DNA of 59,434 bases from Bacteroidales bacterium (GTDB taxonomy: Bacteria; Bacteroidota; Bacteroidia; Bacteroidales; UBA932), in contig JAGAHD010000046.1 of assembly GCA_017627255.1 (NCBI GenBank), forward strand, positions 1 to 59,434, in the 5' to 3' direction. Made by a program: the position numbers and the translations under genes. Below, one piece after another: positions 1 to 8,719 of the stretch. The notes beneath the pieces were generated by a model. The model had not been told where the DNA came from, did no database searches, and saw only the letters and a list, made by a program, of their open reading frames with translations. Positions within the stretch are counted from its first letter, which is position 1. Each line of letters starts with the position of its first letter.

Positions 1-1
1 A

Positions 2-706
2 AGCGGTACCCCGGATCCGGGCAGGCGTCCTGCGGGCAGCAAGGACGGCCTCAAGGGAGGTGGACCGGGGCCAAGAAAGCAGGGACCGTTGCAGGGAGAC
101 TATTCGGCCTTTCTCGCCAAAGTATTAGTCTCTCCCGACTTGGCTGCTGCCGACAGGGATGCCCTTGTACGCGGTGTCTTCAAAGCGGGCGGTCTGTGCC
201 AGGACCTGGACTTTCTGGACATGGACATCTTCCGGAACTACTTCACTACGGAAGAATTATACAGCCTCTGGGAGCAGGAAAACGAGTCCCTGTACAAGCG
301 TTGGGGCAATTCCCTCGAGAGCGGCGGCTCCTATGGGCAGAAGGCCCTTCCACTGCTGCAGGACATTATTACCAAGGCCGAGGACGCCCTAATTGGCACC
401 GACATGGCAGCCGACCTCCGCTTCGGCCACGACATGGGCTATATGGCGCTTTGCAACCTGCTAGGTATCGCCACGCGGGATGGCGGGAGCTACTCCGTTT
501 CCGAAGCGGCACAGCACTGGTTCTCCTTTGACATCGTTCCCATGGCTGCCAATATTCAGTTAGTACTCTACCGTAATGCCTCGGAAAGGGTGCTGGTGAA
601 AGTCCTCCGCAATGAGGAAGAAGTCCTTATTCCTGGTCTTTCTCCGGTTGGGGGCCCTTATTACGACTGGTCCGATTTCAAGAATAAATTTGTAGATTTG
701 CCATAG
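2..706 (+). CDS. Histidine phosphatase (histidine acid phosphatase / MINPP-like), 5'-truncated by window edge
   Basis: The reading frame is open from base 2, so the N-terminus lies outside the window; a TTG at 89 is not a credible start. The visible C-terminal part carries the proton-donor HD motif in FGHDMG (codons at 428-433) and ends with VGGPYYDWSDF. It aligns with the end of the intact phosphatase at 58091-59383 (FTHDTA, VQGPYYNWSEM). The family hydrolyses phosphomonoesters, and MINPP members attack inositol phosphates, in the periplasm or on the surface. The RHG half of the active site is not visible here. Upstream of residue L30 the frame encodes a Gly/Pro/Arg/Lys-rich stretch (about 28 residues) with no counterpart in the paralogue; the next gene has similar low-complexity linkers. 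The next gene begins 11 bases downstream, suggesting one transcript. Confidence 0.8.
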   Translation, partial: SGTPDPGRRPAGSKDGLKGGGPGPRKQGPLQGDYSAFLAKVLVSPDLAAADRDALVRGVFKAGGLCQDLDFLDMDIFRNYFTTEELYSLWEQENESLYKRWGNSLESGGSYGQKALPLLQDIITKAEDALIGTDMAADLRFGHDMGYMALCNLLGIATRDGGSYSVSEAAQHWFSFDIVPMAANIQLVLYRNASERVLVKVLRNEEEVLIPGLSPVGGPYYDWSDFKNKFVDLP

Positions 707-717
707 AACAAACTCTT

Positions 718-3700
718 ATGAATTTACGTTTTCCTATCCTCTCCCTGTTGTTTACTGCGTTCTGCATGACCGCTGTAGCGCAGGACAACGTGATACGGGC
801 ACGACATCCTCAGAACGGTATGAGAGAAGCCAGGAAGACAAGGCTGAACACAACAACGTATTCCCTGGACTTCGACAAGAACAATTTCAGCACACTCCGC
901 CAGACCGTCCAAATGGCTGACGGCTCATGCGTTGATGTCATCTACAAGGCTTACCTTCATATCCCTTATGTCGCCCATCCGCTCGATACCGACTATCAGT
1001 CGCTCAGTATCTTCGAGCCCATCTTCATTGACGGCAAGGCCGTTGATGCTTCCTCAGCACCGATTCTGTTCTCGAACAGGGTCGGGGGATATATGCCGGT
1101 AGATGACAGTTCAACTGAAGATGTTGGCGGAAGGGGAGGTAACCTCCGAGAATCCCTTGCCTTGGCGTCCGGAATGGTTGTAGTTGTGCCGGGATGCCGT
1201 GGAAGAGTCAACCAGACTGAAGATGGGGTATATATCGGCAAGGCTCCCGCTGCCTTGGTGGACCTTAAAGCAGCCGTAAGGTATCTGCGCCATAACAAGG
1301 GCATCGTTCCCGGAAACACCGAGAAGATGGTCTCTATGGGCTGCAGTGCAGGAGGCGCGATTTCCGCGGCCTTGGCCGCTTCAGGAAACAGTCCCTTGTT
1401 TGAACCGTATCTCAAGGAAATCGGTGCGGCCGAGGAGCGTGACGACTTCTTCGCAGGCGGCGTATTCTCGCCCATTATGGACATCCAGCACGGGGATATG
1501 GCTTACGAGTGGGAGTTCGGTGACACGCCCATTTCCCGCACGGGTGAGCTATCCGATCGAGCCCTTTCCGCAGAGCTGAAAGCCCTTTTCGCCGAGTATG
1601 AAAAGTCCCTGAACCTTCAGGGAATCAATGGTTTCGGTCACCTGACGGCAGACAACCTCGGTGATTACATCGCCACATATTGGCTGAACCCTGCCGCTAC
1701 TCATTATCTGGAAGGACTTTCCGAGGGTGAACGGGCAGCATACCTGAAGGACAAGGCTTGGCTCAATTGGGACGGATCTGCCGCTCATATGACCATGAAA
1801 GACTACAATGCCCATTATTCAGGGCGCTTCAAGGCGCTTCCGGCATTTGACAAGTTTGACCTTTCCGAGGCTGAGAACGGTCTGTTCGGTGATGCCACCC
1901 ATGACAGCCGCCATATGACCGAATTCTCCATCCGTCACACCGGCGAAGGGAGTATCAGTGCGGATTTCCAGAAGGTCATCGATATGATGAATCCGCTCTA
2001 TTATGTGGTCGGCCGGCTCAACCCCGGCTGCGCTCCGCATTGGTGGATCCGCCACGGTACGACGGAGAGCGGCATTTCCCGCGCTGCGGTCGTGAACTTC
2101 TCCACCGCTCTCATAGGTCACGGTCTCGATGTGAATTCCAAACTCTACTGGGAGGCCATGCATTGCATAGACAAGGATCCTTATGGCTTCATTTCATGGA
2201 TCGGGGAAATAACCGGCTGGAGCGTCAAGGCTCAGATGCTTCTTTCCTCGCTGAAGAATCCTGCCGGGAAGGACATCCTCCCGATTGCCCATATGGGTGA
2301 CTGGCACGGCTCTTCCGAGAACTCTTTGCACGCCATCGGCAAGGCTGTTGACAAGGGAGCAGCCATGGTCTCTGTGTATCTTCAGAAAACCGCTGACGGA
2401 GAGCTGGTAATGTTCACAGACCCCACATTGGACAGGATGACCGAAGGAACGGGGACTGTCTCTTCCAAGACTCTCTCTGAACTTAAGACTATCCGCATGC
2501 GTGAATACCGCGGAGAAGTGGTGGACTGGACTGTCCCTACACTCAAAGAAGGTCTAGAAGCGACAAAGGGGAAGATTCTTCTCAGAATCTTTGCGGATCC
2601 TTATCTTCCGGAAGTTGAGGCTGTGGTGAAAGATGCAGAAAACGTAGTCATCACCAGTTCGAAGAAACCTTCTGACGGTCTTTTATGGATGCCTATAGTG
2701 GATCTTGATGGGAAGAAGCCGCTGAAAGCGGTGACGCAGGTATTGAAAGGTGGCCCGGTGGCTATTGAACTTCGTTATGCCAAGGATGACAACAAGTTCC
2801 TCCGCAAGGCCATTGATACTATTTCCGGAAAAGCGCGCATCTGTATGAGCACCATGAAGGAAGGTCTTGCTGGGAGCCACGTGGACGTCCCACAGGGAGC
2901 CGATCCTGTCCCGGTCTGGGGACCTCTCCGTGATATGGGCGCCACAATCATTCAAACGGACCAGATAAAGCCTTTCATCATATACCTGACGGGTAAGGAA
3001 GTCGGACCTCCCAGGGGTGGGACACGCCCCGGCGGAAACGGAATGGGTCCCGGAGCACGGGAGCCCAGAGTGGTGAATGCCACTCCCGGCCTGTTCACCA
3101 ACAGGACATTCAAGGACGGAGACTCGTCGCTTCCCTACAACCTGTATGTCCCTGCGGGATATGACCACAGCAAGAAATACCCTTTGGTTGTCTTCGTGCA
3201 TGATGCGGGACGCATCAGCAACGTCCCTACCGCTTCTGCGCAGCTTGAGGGCGCCAAGGCCTGGACGACACCTGAAAGCCAGGCCAAGAATCCTTGTATC
3301 GTTCTGGCTCCCCAGTACGGAAGCAACACATTGACAGGGGAAACGGGTTCCGTTAGTCAGCAGGACATCACGCTGCATCTCATTCAAAGCGTCTGCAGAG
3401 AGTTTTCCGTTGATACTGACCGCATCTACGGGACGGGACAGTCAATGGGCTGCATGCAGACTATGGAAATGGCTATGGAGCATCCGGATCTTTTTGCGGC
3501 GTGCCTACTGGTCTCCGGTCAGTTGGATCCCGAGAAGTGTGATGCTTTGGCCAATTACGACCTTTGGATCGTTGTTTCGGAGGATGACGAGAGAGCTTTC
3601 CCAGGCATGAATGCCCTTACTGAGTACCTCAAAACCAAGGGCGCCAAGGTGTCCTATTCATCCGTTCCTGCACAGCTTTCGCAGGAAACCTATCACCATC

Positions 3701-4026
3701 TGGCGGATTCCCTTATTGCGACAGGGTCCAATATACAGTATGTTTCACTTGCCGCAGGAACACTCCCCAAGGAAGAACTGAAGAAGTTCGCAATGGGCGG
3801 AGGGCAGCGTCGAACCGGAGACGGTCCAGGCACCAGCGGACAGATGAGACAAGGAGGTCCGGAGGGTCAAGGCGGCCCTGGGCAGAACGGAAATAGAGGG
3901 AGTGCTGATGCTGCTTCAACGAGGCCCATCACTCCTGAAGGAGCCATGGCCCATATGGCATCATTCGATGTAATCTATCGCATAGATGCCTTCCGCGAAT
4001 GGCTGTTTACAAAAAAGAAAAAATGA
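718..4026 (+). CDS. Three-module exported esterase: subtype-B tannase-like, degenerate GDPD-like, second alpha/beta hydrolase
   Basis: A 1102-residue protein with a signal peptide (cleavage near AVAQ, residue 22). Residues about 25-510 resemble subtype B tannases: nucleophile elbow GCSAGG near 208-213, the family block PIMDIQHGDMAYEW, and the HWWIRHG segment with a later W-x3-H. The usual acid in the RxGxxDxDTS block reads ESGIS, so the charge relay is uncertain. Residues about 518-740 look like a glycerophosphodiester phosphodiesterase domain (IAHMG, SSENSL, TADGELVMFTD, LDRMTEGTG). The usual Arg after the first His, the ExD metal pair and the second HD are replaced, so this module is probably inactive. 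Residues about 790-1000 are a PHB-depolymerase-type esterase with GQSMG near 908. Gly/Arg/Pro-rich linkers flank the last module. The likely role is hydrolysis of phenolic or acyl esters outside the cytoplasm. Confidence 0.75.
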   Translation: MNLRFPILSLLFTAFCMTAVAQDNVIRARHPQNGMREARKTRLNTTTYSLDFDKNNFSTLRQTVQMADGSCVDVIYKAYLHIPYVAHPLDTDYQSLSIFEPIFIDGKAVDASSAPILFSNRVGGYMPVDDSSTEDVGGRGGNLRESLALASGMVVVVPGCRGRVNQTEDGVYIGKAPAALVDLKAAVRYLRHNKGIVPGNTEKMVSMGCSAGGAISAALAASGNSPLFEPYLKEIGAAEERDDFFAGGVFSPIMDIQHGDMAYEWEFGDTPISRTGELSDRALSAELKALFAEYEKSLNLQGINGFGHLTADNLGDYIATYWLNPAATHYLEGLSEGERAAYLKDKAWLNWDGSAAHMTMKDYNAHYSGRFKALPAFDKFDLSEAENGLFGDATHDSRHMTEFSIRHTGEGSISADFQKVIDMMNPLYYVVGRLNPGCAPHWWIRHGTTESGISRAAVVNFSTALIGHGLDVNSKLYWEAMHCIDKDPYGFISWIGEITGWSVKAQMLLSSLKNPAGKDILPIAHMGDWHGSSENSLHAIGKAVDKGAAMVSVYLQKTADGELVMFTDPTLDRMTEGTGTVSSKTLSELKTIRMREYRGEVVDWTVPTLKEGLEATKGKILLRIFADPYLPEVEAVVKDAENVVITSSKKPSDGLLWMPIVDLDGKKPLKAVTQVLKGGPVAIELRYAKDDNKFLRKAIDTISGKARICMSTMKEGLAGSHVDVPQGADPVPVWGPLRDMGATIIQTDQIKPFIIYLTGKEVGPPRGGTRPGGNGMGPGAREPRVVNATPGLFTNRTFKDGDSSLPYNLYVPAGYDHSKKYPLVVFVHDAGRISNVPTASAQLEGAKAWTTPESQAKNPCIVLAPQYGSNTLTGETGSVSQQDITLHLIQSVCREFSVDTDRIYGTGQSMGCMQTMEMAMEHPDLFAACLLVSGQLDPEKCDALANYDLWIVVSEDDERAFPGMNALTEYLKTKGAKVSYSSVPAQLSQETYHHLADSLIATGSNIQYVSLAAGTLPKEELKKFAMGGGQRRTGDGPGTSGQMRQGGPEGQGGPGQNGNRGSADAASTRPITPEGAMAHMASFDVIYRIDAFREWLFTKKKK

Positions 4027-4070
4027 TATAGGTGAATAATTGTAAATCTGATTATTCCTATGACCAACCT

Positions 4071-4100
4071 GGCCCGTTTCCGAATACGAAGCGGGCCTTT
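4071..4100 (+). terminator. Terminator hairpin after the esterase gene
   Basis: GGCCCG at 4071-4076 pairs with CGGGCC at 4092-4097 and is followed by TTTC. It lies 45 bases after the stop codon of the large esterase. Confidence 0.6.
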
Positions 4101-4110
4101 CATCCTTCGT

Positions 4111-4141
4111 AAAAAGTCGCTCATCTTCGAGCAACTTTTTT
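4111..4141. terminator. Second hairpin, possibly bidirectional terminator
   Basis: AAAAAGT at 4111 pairs with ACTTTTT at the right end, with an inner GCTC/GAGC stem and one mismatch. A/T runs on both sides could stop transcription from either direction, between the esterase gene and tRNA-Ser. Confidence 0.5.
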
Positions 4142-4189
4142 AATCACGAAATCTTGATTTTTGGGACATTTTTTGGGCCACTATTTACG

Positions 4190-4225
4190 AAAAATCCCTT
4201 ACAGAGCGTTCTGTAAGGGATTTTT
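4190..4225 (-). terminator. Terminator of tRNA-Ser
   Basis: A perfect 15-bp inverted repeat (arms AAAAATCCCTTACAG and its complement, loop AGCGTT) sits directly at the 3' side of the minus-strand tRNA and ends in a T run on that strand. Confidence 0.8.
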
Positions 4226-4226
4226 G

Positions 4227-4314
4227 CGGAGAGAGCGAGATTCGAACTCGCGATACCCTTTTGGGGTACACACGCTTTCCAGGCGTGCCTCTTCAGCCAC
4301 TCGAGCATCTCTCC
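4227..4314 (-). tRNA. tRNA-Ser (anticodon GGA)
   Basis: Read on the minus strand, GGAGAGA pairs with TCTCTCC as acceptor stem, followed by discriminator G as usual for serine. The anticodon loop CTGGAAA gives GGA. A long variable arm (stem pairing around CCC-CAAAA-GGG) confirms a class II tRNA. The T-loop is TTCGAAT. CCA is not encoded. Confidence 0.96.
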
Positions 4315-4380
4315 AAATTGCATCCGCTATTTCGCGGACTGCAAATGTAGGGATTTTTTTTGAGATTGCAAAAAATAATT

Positions 4381-5268
4381 CTAGAAGCGGTATCCCAGAG
4401 TCGCCATGAGCGATCCTCCGACGGTTTCAGAGGCCAGCAGGTAGGCGAAATCCAGGTGAACCCCGGCCACTTTCACACCGGCACCGAGGCTCGCGTAGGA
4501 AGGGATGGCCCCGCCATAGTGGTAACCGCCCCGGAGGAACACCATGTCCCGGATGGCATATTCCACGCCGGCACCGGCCATCATCCCCCCGGAGAGGAAC
4601 GCGCCTTCCGCGCTGGCTGTAAGACCGGCTATGCTGTAAGCTGCTCCTGCGCGGATGCACATAGGCATCGGATAGCTGCTGTCTTCGCCATACTTGACTT
4701 TACCGCCGAGATTGTCAACGGCAAGTCCCGCCTGCAGGGCGTCCTTCTCGTACTTGAGGGACAGGTCTGCTCCGAAAGCCGTCGCCTTGGCCTCTTCCGC
4801 GAGTGATGAGGTTGCCAGTTTCAGGTGGAGTCCTGCCGCGAATCCATCGGAAATCCGGAATGAGGCGCCGGCTCCGAATGCCATTTCTTTCGGAGTGAAG
4901 GTCCCTTGGGAGCGTCCGTCCGTCGTTGTAATCGTGTAAGCGGGGGAGGAGAAACTCTTCCCGTCGATTCCGACAGCGAGCCGGTCTGTCACCTTATAGT
5001 ATCCTGAAGCGGACAGCAGGCCGGTCTTGCTCACTTTCGGCATCCACAACGTATAGCCGGCTGCCACATCCAGACGGTCGTCCTGCAGGGCCGCGGCTGC
5101 CAAGTTGTTCTCCGGGGCATAGGCTCCCGCCTTCATGGCGACGGAAACTCCTGCCATGCCGGCAGCACCCGCGTCAGGATGCAAGTTCAAGAATCCCAGG
5201 CTCTGGGCACCCAGGGGTAAGAAGCCCATCAGGGCTGTCATGATGCTCGCAATGATCTTCTTTTTCAT
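4381..5268 (-). CDS. PorV/PorQ-family outer-membrane beta-barrel protein
   Basis: A 295-residue protein with a signal peptide (MKKKIIASIM...GAQS) and an early Gly/Ala-rich segment (HPDAGAAGMAGVSVA) typical of the PorV/PorQ (UPF0164-like) barrels linked to type IX secretion. Repeated Gly/Tyr/aromatic strands follow, and it ends in an aromatic residue (LGYRF) as outer-membrane barrels do. PorV shuttles T9SS cargo to the attachment complex; PorQ belongs to the same superfamily. The ATG at 5268 is preferred over an upstream GTG. It begins 5 bases after the stop of the T9SS-tailed protease, so cargo and barrel are co-transcribed. It is shorter than classical PorV (about 390 residues), so PorQ-like or a dedicated paralogue is as likely. 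Confidence 0.75.
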   Translation of the reverse strand: MKKKIIASIMTALMGFLPLGAQSLGFLNLHPDAGAAGMAGVSVAMKAGAYAPENNLAAAALQDDRLDVAAGYTLWMPKVSKTGLLSASGYYKVTDRLAVGIDGKSFSSPAYTITTTDGRSQGTFTPKEMAFGAGASFRISDGFAAGLHLKLATSSLAEEAKATAFGADLSLKYEKDALQAGLAVDNLGGKVKYGEDSSYPMPMCIRAGAAYSIAGLTASAEGAFLSGGMMAGAGVEYAIRDMVFLRGGYHYGGAIPSYASLGAGVKVAGVHLDFAYLLASETVGGSLMATLGYRF

Positions 5269-5273
5269 GTCTC

Positions 5274-7934
5274 TCACAGTTTCACGATGGTCTTTGAAAT
5301 CGTTTCTCCTTCATATTCTACCAGGACGGTGTAGGTGCCGCCGGCAACCTCCCGCAGGTCAACCCGTGCCGGGTCGAACGGACTGATGGTCAGGGATTCC
5401 TCGAATACGGTATGTCCCAATGCGTTGACGAGCTTCAGATCGGCGGATGCGCTCACGCTGGTGCGTACATACAGGTAGTCCCGGACCGGATTCGGATAAA
5501 TGTCCACGGCTTCCTGGCTGTCCCGGACCAGGATCCGGAACGTCTGGGTCACGCTCTTGCCGCGGATATCCGTGGCTGTCACGGTAACCTCGCTGTAACC
5601 GAGGTTCAGCGACGTAATGTAGAATACGCCCTTGGAATAGTTGACGTTGGCAACATTCTCGTCCGTATTGGTGATGGTGTAGGCAAGCTGTTCACCGTCA
5701 TCGTCCTTGAAGAAGTCGGACTCCTTGAGTTCCAGCACCTGCGAACGGGCGTTGAAAATCTGGTCGGGCATTTTCTGGACCGCTTCGGGGACGTGGTTCT
5801 CCAGAATCGTATACTGGAAGGAGAGCTCCGAGCTGGCGCCATAGATATCCGAAATGACCAGTTTGGACCGGTAGGTGCCGGTTTCCGCCTGGACGGCCAC
5901 GATGTCGATCTTGGGCTTGGATTTGTCGAGGGTATCGAGCGTCTCCGCCTCGGAGGCTTTCTGGAGGTCATACAGGAGGAAATGTCCGTCCGGGTCTACG
6001 GCCGTGAAGACCACCTTGGCACTCTCATGCGGCTTGAGCTCGAAAGAAGTGGCGCCGGACACCTGGATGTCGGGCGGCGTGTTGCCGCCGGTGCGCACCC
6101 GCACGTCCTTTGTCTTCTTGGATTTGTTGCCGGCGAGGTCAGAGGCGACCGCCGTGATGTAGTAGTCCGTATTGAATTCCAGGCCCGTGACCGTACCGGT
6201 CAGGGTCTGCCCCGGCGAGAGGTCTCCGACGTACACGTTGGAGAACATAGTCTTGGAGACGTCCGTGATGCTGGCGGTGTCGTAATAGAGAAGGATGGAG
6301 GTCGGTTTTCCGTCATCTGCATCCTTCGGGATGGTGACCGAGAAATGGATGTTGTTGGATTGGGACGTGGCGCTCAGGTTTGTCGGAGTGTCCGGAGCCT
6401 TTCCACCGGAACCTGCGATGGAACGGTAGGCGTTGACCAGGCCGGTTCCCATGTAGAAGTTGCGGTTGTAGGCGGAAATATCCGTCGTGTTCTCCACCAG
6501 TCTTTTCCACAGGGCTTCCGGAGTGAAGCCGGTACCGCCGAATTTGGATACGATCAGGGCCGCGACGCCAGACACGTGCGGACAGGCCATCGAGGTGCCC
6601 TGCATCAGGCCGTATTTGTTACCCGGAAGCGTGCTCAGGACCTGGTTTCCCTTCTGGACATCACCGCCCGGGGCCGCGATATTGGCATAGGGACCCCAGT
6701 TGGAGTAGTAGGCCCTGCGGTAATCCGCACCGACGGAGGTGACATTCAGGATCTTCTCATAGGCCACGCTGCTGTGGTCCTGGTTCTCGTTGCCGGCAGC
6801 GAAAATCACGATACCGCCCGCCATCGGGCCCACCTGTTTCCCATTCTCGTCGAACCCGGCATATTTGATGAAATAGTCAGCCGCCGCCTTGACGGAAGCG
6901 GGGGCCTCAGTCATGGTTTCGTCCGTGTAGCCCCAGCTGTTCTGGGAGATGACGGCGCCGTGGTCTGCGCTCCATTTGATGGCTTCCGCTCCGGAGCCTT
7001 GTCCGGTATTGGAGAAAATCTGGCAGGACATCACCTTGACGCCTTCGACCTTCCGGGCGGCGTTGCCGCCGGCGATACCGCAGACGCCGATGCCGTTGTT
7101 GTTGACCGCAGCGATCGTGCCGGCCACATGCGTGCCGTGATCCTCCGGCGTGATCACATAACTGTTCGTACAGAAATTGAAACCGTAGATGCCGTTTCCG
7201 GACATGGCGGGATTGTGCCACATGTTGTCGGCCAGGTCTTCATGCTGATAATCGATACCTCCGTCCACGACTCCTACCACGACGTCACTGCGGCCCGTCG
7301 TATAGTTGTTCCAGACCGGGAAGACGTTGATGTCGCATCCGCTCTGGGCGCTGGCGGCCGTTCCGTCGTTGTAATAGTGCCATTGCTGGGCGAGGCGGGG
7401 ATCGTTGAACGGAAGGCTGGCATTCTGGGTTGCGGAAGCCGTTCCGGATACGTAGCCCACCACCTTCGGATCCCCGACGATTTTGATCTTCGGATTGAGT
7501 TCCACGGCCGTCACGCCATCCAGGGAGATGAACTCTCCAGCCGCACGTGTCAGCGGTTTCCCTTCGTCAAAGGTGACTTTGTACCACAAATGGAGGCCTT
7601 CCCTGCGGGTTCGTTCCTCGAATTTCCCGGCATGCGGGAAAAGCCGGCGCATGCTGTGGATTTCAAGGGTGCTGGCGGTGGATTTCAGGGCCGGGACCTT
7701 GCTGACACGGACCATGCCGTCTTCGCCGGTCTGGGCTTCCACGATTTGGGCCATCTCCGGGGTCAACCGTATGATCATCTCGCCTTGTACAAGGTTCTCA
7801 TCGGCTGCCTGGATTCCGAAAACCTCGGAGAGGGCAGTCTCTTCCTCCACGGGAGGTGTTTCCATTTCCTGGCGGCAGGCGATACACGTAACCACGGCGG
7901 CCGCAGCCGTCATCCAAAGAGCAATTCTTTTCAT
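5274..7934 (-). CDS. Subtilisin-like (S8) serine protease with T9SS C-terminal sorting domain
   Basis: An 886-residue exported protein. The hydrophobic N-terminus ends at CIAC20, a weak lipobox. A propeptide-like region spans about 50-155. The S8 catalytic domain (about 200-505) carries Asp224 (VVDGGID), His266 (DHGTHVAG), oxyanion Asn382 (AAGNEN) and Ser448 (GTSMACPHVSG). A fibronectin-III-like domain (about 515-610) and beta-sandwich modules follow. Residues about 805-886 match a type A T9SS sorting domain: IYPNPVRDYLYV, then GGTYTVLVEY and a KTIVKL end. The protein is therefore expected on the surface or in the medium. It sits between a small exported protein and a PorV/PorQ-like barrel, all closely spaced. 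A lipoprotein signal together with a T9SS tail would be unusual; the lipobox is not convincing. Confidence 0.92.
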   Translation of the reverse strand: MKRIALWMTAAAAVVTCIACRQEMETPPVEEETALSEVFGIQAADENLVQGEMIIRLTPEMAQIVEAQTGEDGMVRVSKVPALKSTASTLEIHSMRRLFPHAGKFEERTRREGLHLWYKVTFDEGKPLTRAAGEFISLDGVTAVELNPKIKIVGDPKVVGYVSGTASATQNASLPFNDPRLAQQWHYYNDGTAASAQSGCDINVFPVWNNYTTGRSDVVVGVVDGGIDYQHEDLADNMWHNPAMSGNGIYGFNFCTNSYVITPEDHGTHVAGTIAAVNNNGIGVCGIAGGNAARKVEGVKVMSCQIFSNTGQGSGAEAIKWSADHGAVISQNSWGYTDETMTEAPASVKAAADYFIKYAGFDENGKQVGPMAGGIVIFAAGNENQDHSSVAYEKILNVTSVGADYRRAYYSNWGPYANIAAPGGDVQKGNQVLSTLPGNKYGLMQGTSMACPHVSGVAALIVSKFGGTGFTPEALWKRLVENTTDISAYNRNFYMGTGLVNAYRSIAGSGGKAPDTPTNLSATSQSNNIHFSVTIPKDADDGKPTSILLYYDTASITDVSKTMFSNVYVGDLSPGQTLTGTVTGLEFNTDYYITAVASDLAGNKSKKTKDVRVRTGGNTPPDIQVSGATSFELKPHESAKVVFTAVDPDGHFLLYDLQKASEAETLDTLDKSKPKIDIVAVQAETGTYRSKLVISDIYGASSELSFQYTILENHVPEAVQKMPDQIFNARSQVLELKESDFFKDDDGEQLAYTITNTDENVANVNYSKGVFYITSLNLGYSEVTVTATDIRGKSVTQTFRILVRDSQEAVDIYPNPVRDYLYVRTSVSASADLKLVNALGHTVFEESLTISPFDPARVDLREVAGGTYTVLVEYEGETISKTIVKL

Positions 7935-7940
7935 AGTCTG

Positions 7941-8603
7941 TTATCTGTCAAGGAATTCCGTCAACTTCAGAAGGCTGTCGGGATTCTTCCATTTGATTTT
8001 GTTCTGCTTGAGCCACTTCTTGAACTCGGCCTTCCCCTCATCGTCCAGGGTTTCGCGGATGGCTTTCTGGGTCGCTTCTACGGTCAGCCCCGGAGTGACG
8101 AGCCAGTAGGTGGCAACGAGGTCGACAGCCTCACCGTTGTGGCGGCTTTCCCACAGTTCCATGTGGTTCTGGTTCACTTTGCCCGCCACGTCGATGGAGG
8201 TCAGTTTCCGGGTGGCGGAACTGGTCGTGGAAGAGCCGTAGGCGCCTCCCGTTTCCCGGAGCCGGTCAAAATCACCGAGCTGAAGCATGGCGACGAGTCC
8301 CTTGTCGTTCTTGGCGGCCACTTTCATGATGTCTCCGTTCACGTTCATATATTCGTCCTCTCCGACCTTGATCAGCAGGATGTCATTGGCGAGGGCCTCT
8401 TTCACGACGCCTTTGTCAATGTAATGAAGACGGCCATGGAGGATATGGACGTTGACCTGATGGACGATTTTAGTCCCATCCTTCATATAAATGGTCCCTT
8501 CTGTAAATTCAGGGTACAGATATGGCCAGCTGGTGGAGCAGTCCTGGGCTTTCAAGCCGATAGCGGCCAGAACAGTGAGCAAAGTCAAAATGATCTTTTT
8601 CAT
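7941..8603 (-). CDS. Exported protein of unknown function, first gene of the protease/PorV operon
   Basis: A 220-residue protein with a clear signal peptide (MKKIILTLLTVLAAIGLKAQ) and no family I recognise. The mature part starts with a Cys and Trp-Pro-Tyr motif, then contains short beta-type segments (TIYMKDGTKIVHQVNVHIL, HYIDKGVVKEAL) like a small repeat barrel. It ends in a helical, Lys-rich segment (KAEFKKWLKQNKIKWKN). The ATG at 8603 is preceded by AGGAAGA at good spacing; an upstream TTG is less likely. It lies 6 bases before the S8 protease gene, so a link to that protease or to T9SS is inferred from context only. Confidence 0.7.
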   Translation of the reverse strand: MKKIILTLLTVLAAIGLKAQDCSTSWPYLYPEFTEGTIYMKDGTKIVHQVNVHILHGRLHYIDKGVVKEALANDILLIKVGEDEYMNVNGDIMKVAAKNDKGLVAMLQLGDFDRLRETGGAYGSSTTSSATRKLTSIDVAGKVNQNHMELWESRHNGEAVDLVATYWLVTPGLTVEATQKAIRETLDDEGKAEFKKWLKQNKIKWKNPDSLLKLTEFLDR

Positions 8604-8657
8604 GATTCTTCCTGGTTTCAAAACAAATGCGTTATTAACGCTACATCTATAAGGTTA

Positions 8658-8685
8658 CAAATATAATAAAAAAAAGGACACTCAA
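8658..8685 (-). promoter_or_regulatory. Promoter of the protease/PorV operon
   Basis: On the minus strand TATATTTG (8658-8665) matches the Bacteroidota -7 box TAnnTTTG. A TTG at 8683-8685 could be the -33 element, with a short spacing of 17. The -33 lies in the loop of the upstream operon's terminator. Confidence 0.55.
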
Positions 8686-8700
8686 GGCTGAGTGTCCTTC
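8663..8700 (-). terminator. Terminator of the SusCD/lipoprotein operon
   Basis: A hairpin with arms AAGGACACTC and GAGTGTCCTT (8675-8699) is followed on the minus strand by a run of T residues. It lies 20 bases beyond the stop of the PGE(D/N)-repeat lipoprotein. Confidence 0.85.
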
Positions 8701-8719
8701 TAAATGCAAAGGTTATACC

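Noticed and set aside
4161..4409. Small plus-strand ORF
   Set aside because: It runs through the tRNA-Ser gene and its terminator and has no protein-like features.
5412..8666. Very long plus-strand open frame opposite the protease operon (also similar long antisense frames at 13174-16035 and 53197-56259)
   Set aside because: They lie exactly opposite SusC, protease and other well-recognised genes and have the His/Gly/Asp/Val-rich composition of antisense frames in GC-rich DNA.
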